A stretch of 64,000 nt of DNA, from positions 2,769,482 through 2,833,481 of the forward strand of contig JAQFVV010006309.1 of the NCBI GenBank assembly GCA_028023455.1. Direction: 5' to 3'. This DNA is from Epiperipatus broadwayi. Taxonomy: Eukaryota > Onychophora > Udeonychophora > Euonychophora > Peripatidae. Each line of letters starts with the position of its first letter. Position 1 is the stretch's first letter. The position numbers and the translations under genes were made by a program. Below, piece after piece: positions 60,434 to 64,000 of this stretch. The notes beneath the pieces are model-generated. The model worked only from the letters and a program-made list of their open reading frames with translations, ran no database searches and was not told where the DNA came from.

Positions 60434-61305
60434 AATACCAAACTCAATATACAGTAGTGTCATGAAGTGCAAGGTTTCAAAATCAATGAATGCAGGAAGG
60501 CTTGTGTATAAAATCCCTATCTAGTGCCTACTCATCCAACATCCCCAGATTATTTTCTAGCTTGTGAATTTCATTAGTGAAGAGCCTTGGATTTGAGAGC
60601 ACTGCACTTAAGATTTTAGGCTCTAATGCAACCCTCCAGCAGCCACCTTTTACCTATTTAGTTAATTCTAAAGTTAGAAATCCAAGATAAAAACACCATA
60701 TAATGTTTCCAACCCAAGCTCATTTGCTTGCATAGACATATAGATCTGAACTCTGTTCAGCATCTATATACTTTGGTGTTTTAAGTTTTTCAAAAGCCAC
60801 AGTCGCAATTATCCTATGGGCAGGATACTACTGCATGGAGAGTTTCATACTCTTATTAACAGTATGTGTAAGCATATGAAATGATGATCATGTGATGTTT
60901 TGGTGGTTTTATAACTATCTTGTCCACATGATAATGGTGATAGTGGTTTTTGAAAACCAAAGATATAAAAATATATAGAGGCTGAACTGAGTTCAGATCT
61001 ATATGACCATACAAGCAAAGGAGCTTGGATTGAAAACATTATGGTATTTTACTCTTGGGCTCCTAGGTTTATAATTAACCAAATAGCAAAAAGGTGGATT
61101 CTGATGGATTGCATTAGATCCTAATATCTAGATTTCAGTGCTCTCAAATTCAAGGTGTCTCACTAATGGAGGCCACAAACTAGAAAATATTCTGGCCATG
61201 TTAGATGGGTAGGCACTAGATAGGTATTTTATGCACAAACCCTTCCTGTATCCATTGATTATGAAAACTTGCACTTAGTGGCACTACTGTATAAAGAGTT
61301 TGGTA
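60434..61305. mobile_element. Large foldback element, about 870 bases
   Basis: The whole segment is one imperfect palindrome centred near 60880. Matching pairs of blocks include ATCTAGTGCCTACTCATC / TGGGTAGGCACTAGAT, CCAACCCAAGCTCATTTGC / GCAAAGGAGCTTGG, and ATAGATCTGAACTC / GAGTTCAGATCTATAT. The frame at 60845-61039 is only a chance opening across the centre. The outer 110 bases are the ends of the family at 49878-50222. No transposase is present. Confidence 0.78.
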
Positions 61306-61671
61306 CTCTTATTAACAGCATGTGTAAGCATATGAAATAGTGATCATGCTATTATTTTAATCAATTATATAAATAAAATAACACATTTAAAATAATTAAT
61401 GAAAACAAATTTTATATAAAATTGAATCAGTTTATAAAGTTGTTTTTATTGATTAAAAATGTTCATATAAAAATATTGTTTATTTTTGAAAAGATTAAAA
61501 AAAAAAAAATTAGATCATTTAGATCAGTGTTATTTGGAAAGAAGTATAACTGAAATATTTAAAATATTAAGATTATTGGTATAATGAAGTATTTTAAAGA
61601 TCATAATATCTAATTTTACAAATTGAATAAAGACATCTGCATTTCTTTTTACATATTTCTTTTATTTTTAG

Positions 61672-61799
61672 CTTCAGGAACCTACACTGCCTATGAGATG
61701 TATTTTTTAGAGAAAAAAGCACATATTGCATACTATTGGAATAGTTGTGCTCTTAGAATGTATAAGCTAAACACAAACCCAGAGAAAAATCAGTCCTAA
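61672..61799 (+). CDS. Candidate alternative terminal exon (weak)
   Basis: A pyrimidine-rich tract (TTTCTTTTATTTTTAG) precedes this stretch. Read in phase 1, the phase in which the Ig exon at 38062-38178 ends, it stays open for about 42 codons to a TAA, and an AATAAA lies 25 bases past the stop (61824-61829). That could be a short last exon giving a truncated product. The peptide has no recognisable domain, no hydrophobic GPI or transmembrane tail, and AATAAA is common by chance in DNA this AT-rich. I see no homology support. Treat it as a hypothesis only. Confidence 0.18.
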
Positions 61800-62710
61800 G
61801 ACATATGATGGATTCAGATCACTAATAAATTATCTTTTATCATATATTATTTGTAATTCATGGATATCTATATTTGTATTGTATATACTTGATATTTCAT
61901 CTAAATGCACAATAATTGGAAAATATATTTTAATAAAAAAAATATTTAAGATAAATAAGATGTGTCAAATGTAATAATGAAGAGTGGTAAAAGTTATAGG
62001 TAAGAAAAAGTCAAGGAAATCTCAAGACATTGATGAAATAATTTTTTTGAAGTTTTTTAAGAATAAGAGCAACAATTGATTAAATTAGTTCATGTGATTT
62101 AGGAGAATTTTCACTATATATCTTTTTAGCAGTTACATTTTGTTGAAATAAAATATTGTAATTAAGATATGATTTTACAGTTGAATCTCACATTCAGCCA
62201 AAATGTTCCCTAGAACATTAATAAAAAAAAGTATATTATTAAAAACTACAAATAATGCTTTTACATACATTTAAAACATACTCTTATAGATATAGATAAA
62301 ATGTGCTAAAGATTTGAATACGCATTTTAACTTGAAGAAGTCTCATCATTGAGTCCAGATGAACATAACTTTCCAAATGTCAAATATCAGTCCTCTGTAT
62401 TTATAATAACTACATTTAAATAAATGATTAATGATTATTAATCATATTTTGGTATATCAAAAATTCTTATATTTCTTTTAACCTTTGCTATATCCTTTAA
62501 ATTTATTAAAGATCAAATAAATATATCTGTAGCTAATTGTATGTAAAGGCTTGGAAATCTCATTTATTAATTGTCCATCTTATTCTATTTCAGCATGTAA
62601 TTTTATTTTTACAGAAACTGCAATCATTATTCATACATTTTAAACATACCATTGTAAGTGTTTTCCTGAAGGTTTGTGATGATGGTGTTTTAGTTGTATT
62701 TATATATTGA

Positions 62711-62870
62711 ACTATTTCCATCATCTAATATGAGTATTGCATGTCTTTAGAAAAATTTAACTTTATTTAAATATTCCAAATACATTCAACACTTAGTAAT
62801 ATTACAATATTTAAATAAAGTTAAAATTTTCTAAAGACATTCAATACTTATATTAGTTAATGGAAATAGT
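62711..62870. repeat. Palindromic repeat with near-perfect 34-base inner arms
   Basis: GTCTTTAGAAAAATTTAAC and the following TTTATTTAAATATT are mirrored 35 bases later by AATATTTAAATAAAGTT and AAAATTTTCTAAAGAC. The outer ACTATTTCCATCATCTAATA / TTAGTTAATGGAAATAGT also pair. No ORF. Confidence 0.6.
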
Positions 62871-63439
62871 CCATCATTTAAATACATATCATTATAAGCA
62901 ATTATAATAAATTTTCTACTGATTTCCAAAATACATTTTGACTTCATATAATCTCTTTAGTCAAATCAAGTAAAACATAACTTTTTATTAGTCATGTACT
63001 AATTCTTTGCATTTATTTGACAAATTATCTTATTAGTGGCATATTTATTTCATCATAAATTTAATAAATAGAGCCATTTTAATGTCAGAAATCATTATAT
63101 TTATAGTGGGTTGGTATTTGTAGGTTGAAAAAAAATAAAGAAAAAGAGACTCAATAGGATTAACAAAACTATCATCAAAAAATATATAGAAAGAGAATTT
63201 AGGTTTTATTTTATTGATCTTGTGAATATTTTTAATAAGGTAAATTGTTTTAATATATATTGTTAATTTTTTTAATATAAATCAAAAATATTCATAACAT
63301 TCAAAGTCTTCTTACATAAATTATAAATATAGAGAAGAGTATAAGACAATAATATAATATATCAAGTTTTTCATTTAACATTTATGTTGATGAAAATATT
63401 TCTAATGCCTATGGATTTATTACTGAGAATAGTAAGATT

Positions 63440-63725
63440 TATTGTATAGGTTTTGCCAATGTCATTGCAGTTTATGCTGATTATTAAGAATGAGCTAATT
63501 AAAATTGGTGACATTTTTACGAAGTTTAGGTTGAAAAACATATCAAAATTGAAAGAAATGATTGTAGGTGAAGATAAAATATTTGTTAGAAGAGATAATC
63601 ATAGGTGGACAGATAAAGTCTTAAATTGGATTCCAAGAGATTGTAAAAGATTTAGATATAGATCATATGTGAAATGAATAGATAAAATATAGAAATCTGA
63701 AAAAGTACTGTGCAGAATAGAGACT
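63440..63725 (+). pseudogene. LINE RT palm plus C-terminal tail, rearranged
   Basis: The frame around 63453-63677 reads FANVIAVYADY, the remains of the RT YADD motif, then ELIKIGDIFTKF and KLKEMIVGEDK, which fits the LKIN...KTKxMIVG strand after motif C. It then passes into DNHRWTDKVLNWIPRDCKR, the typical C-terminal RW...W.PRD.KR tail of L2/CR1/Jockey-like LINEs. The stretch that should separate these two parts is missing, so this copy has an internal deletion. Confidence 0.55.
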
Positions 63726-63869
63726 AAAGATAGGAGAAATTGAATTAAACTTTAATAAACCTTCATCTAACTGTAGATAAATTATGGTCAAAAATGATGG
63801 TGGAGAACCACAATAGTAAACATGTTTATGGTAATAACATATCTTTAAAACTGCTAAATTTTTAAAAAA

Positions 63870-64000
63870 AAAATAGATTGGTAAATGTTTTGTTTGGAAC
63901 ATTATTTTATATGGAATCAAGATTTGGACAATTAGAATGATACTGATAAGTTTAGAGGGTATTGAGTTGCAAAATCAGAAAAATGGAAAAGATGCATTGA
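63870..64000 (+). pseudogene. LINE LYGxxxWT segment running off the window end
   Basis: From 63895 one frame reads NIILYGIKIWTIRMILISLEGIE, matching the LLYGCETWTL...RLEAFE segment of LINE C termini. In an intact element this lies before the RW tail, but here it comes after the one at 63600, so two fragments are present or the element is rearranged. It continues past 64000. Confidence 0.45.

Noticed and set aside
60845-61039. 64-codon minus-strand frame
   Set aside because: It crosses the centre of a palindrome, so it is a shadow of the inverted repeat.
1-64000. CRISPR arrays, operons, bacterial promoters and ribosome binding sites
   Set aside because: No regularly spaced short repeats with unique spacers, and the sequence is eukaryotic with a spliced exon.

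Overview
This window looks like one very AT-rich intron-scale segment of an animal genome. The only host exon I can support is a 117-base, phase 1-1 immunoglobulin exon at 38062-38178 (+). It has clean splice sites and the CQVNTDP signature of lachesin / DPR-interacting / neurotrimin-like cell adhesion proteins of protostomes. The long non-coding flanks, split exon, mixed transposon load and absence of bacterial-style genes all point to an invertebrate with large introns, most likely a protostome. I cannot name the species.

Almost everything else recognisable is mobile or repetitive DNA. Two different Penelope-like element (PLE) families occur. Family A fills 31.5-35.65 kb: one near-complete but broken minus-strand copy with reverse transcriptase (RT) and GIY-YIG endonuclease, a truncated copy tandem to it, and an inverted truncated copy. 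Family B fills 40.6-43.6 kb: two 5'-truncated copies head to head. The 3'-terminal sequence of family B also recurs as stand-alone palindromes and direct repeats (23.3, 29.1, 44.6-45.1 and 57.8 kb). Other elements are a hAT deletion derivative with a BED-finger ORF (17.7 kb), a second hAT-like MITE (6.9 kb), a tRNA-derived SINE with a perfect 15-base target duplication (14.1 kb), broken LINEs (30.4, 46.4, 54.0 and 63.4-64.0 kb), a degenerate LTR-like direct-repeat pair around a coiled-coil ORF remnant (24.4-26.7 kb), and many foldback elements from about 120 to 870 bases.

The most interesting content is a repeat of about 475-490 bases present as a tandem array at 7.86-8.77 kb, an inverted-plus-tandem array at 19.54-21.13 kb, and a partial copy near 5.9 kb. 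Most copies carry a type I hammerhead ribozyme: invariant core, helix II, a minimal palindromic helix III and a complementary helix I. This is the architecture of metazoan retrozymes and hammerhead satellite DNAs. A separate hammerhead candidate with a different sequence lies on the minus strand at 43691-43731, beside PLE family B. Several other repeats carry decayed hammerhead-like motifs.

Two promoter-like segments (TATA box plus downstream exon-like or LTR-like sequence) are at 48.08-48.36 kb (-) and 51.54-51.73 kb (+). They could be nested genes or LTR remnants. The remaining stretches are AT-rich intronic sequence in which I see only short microsatellites.
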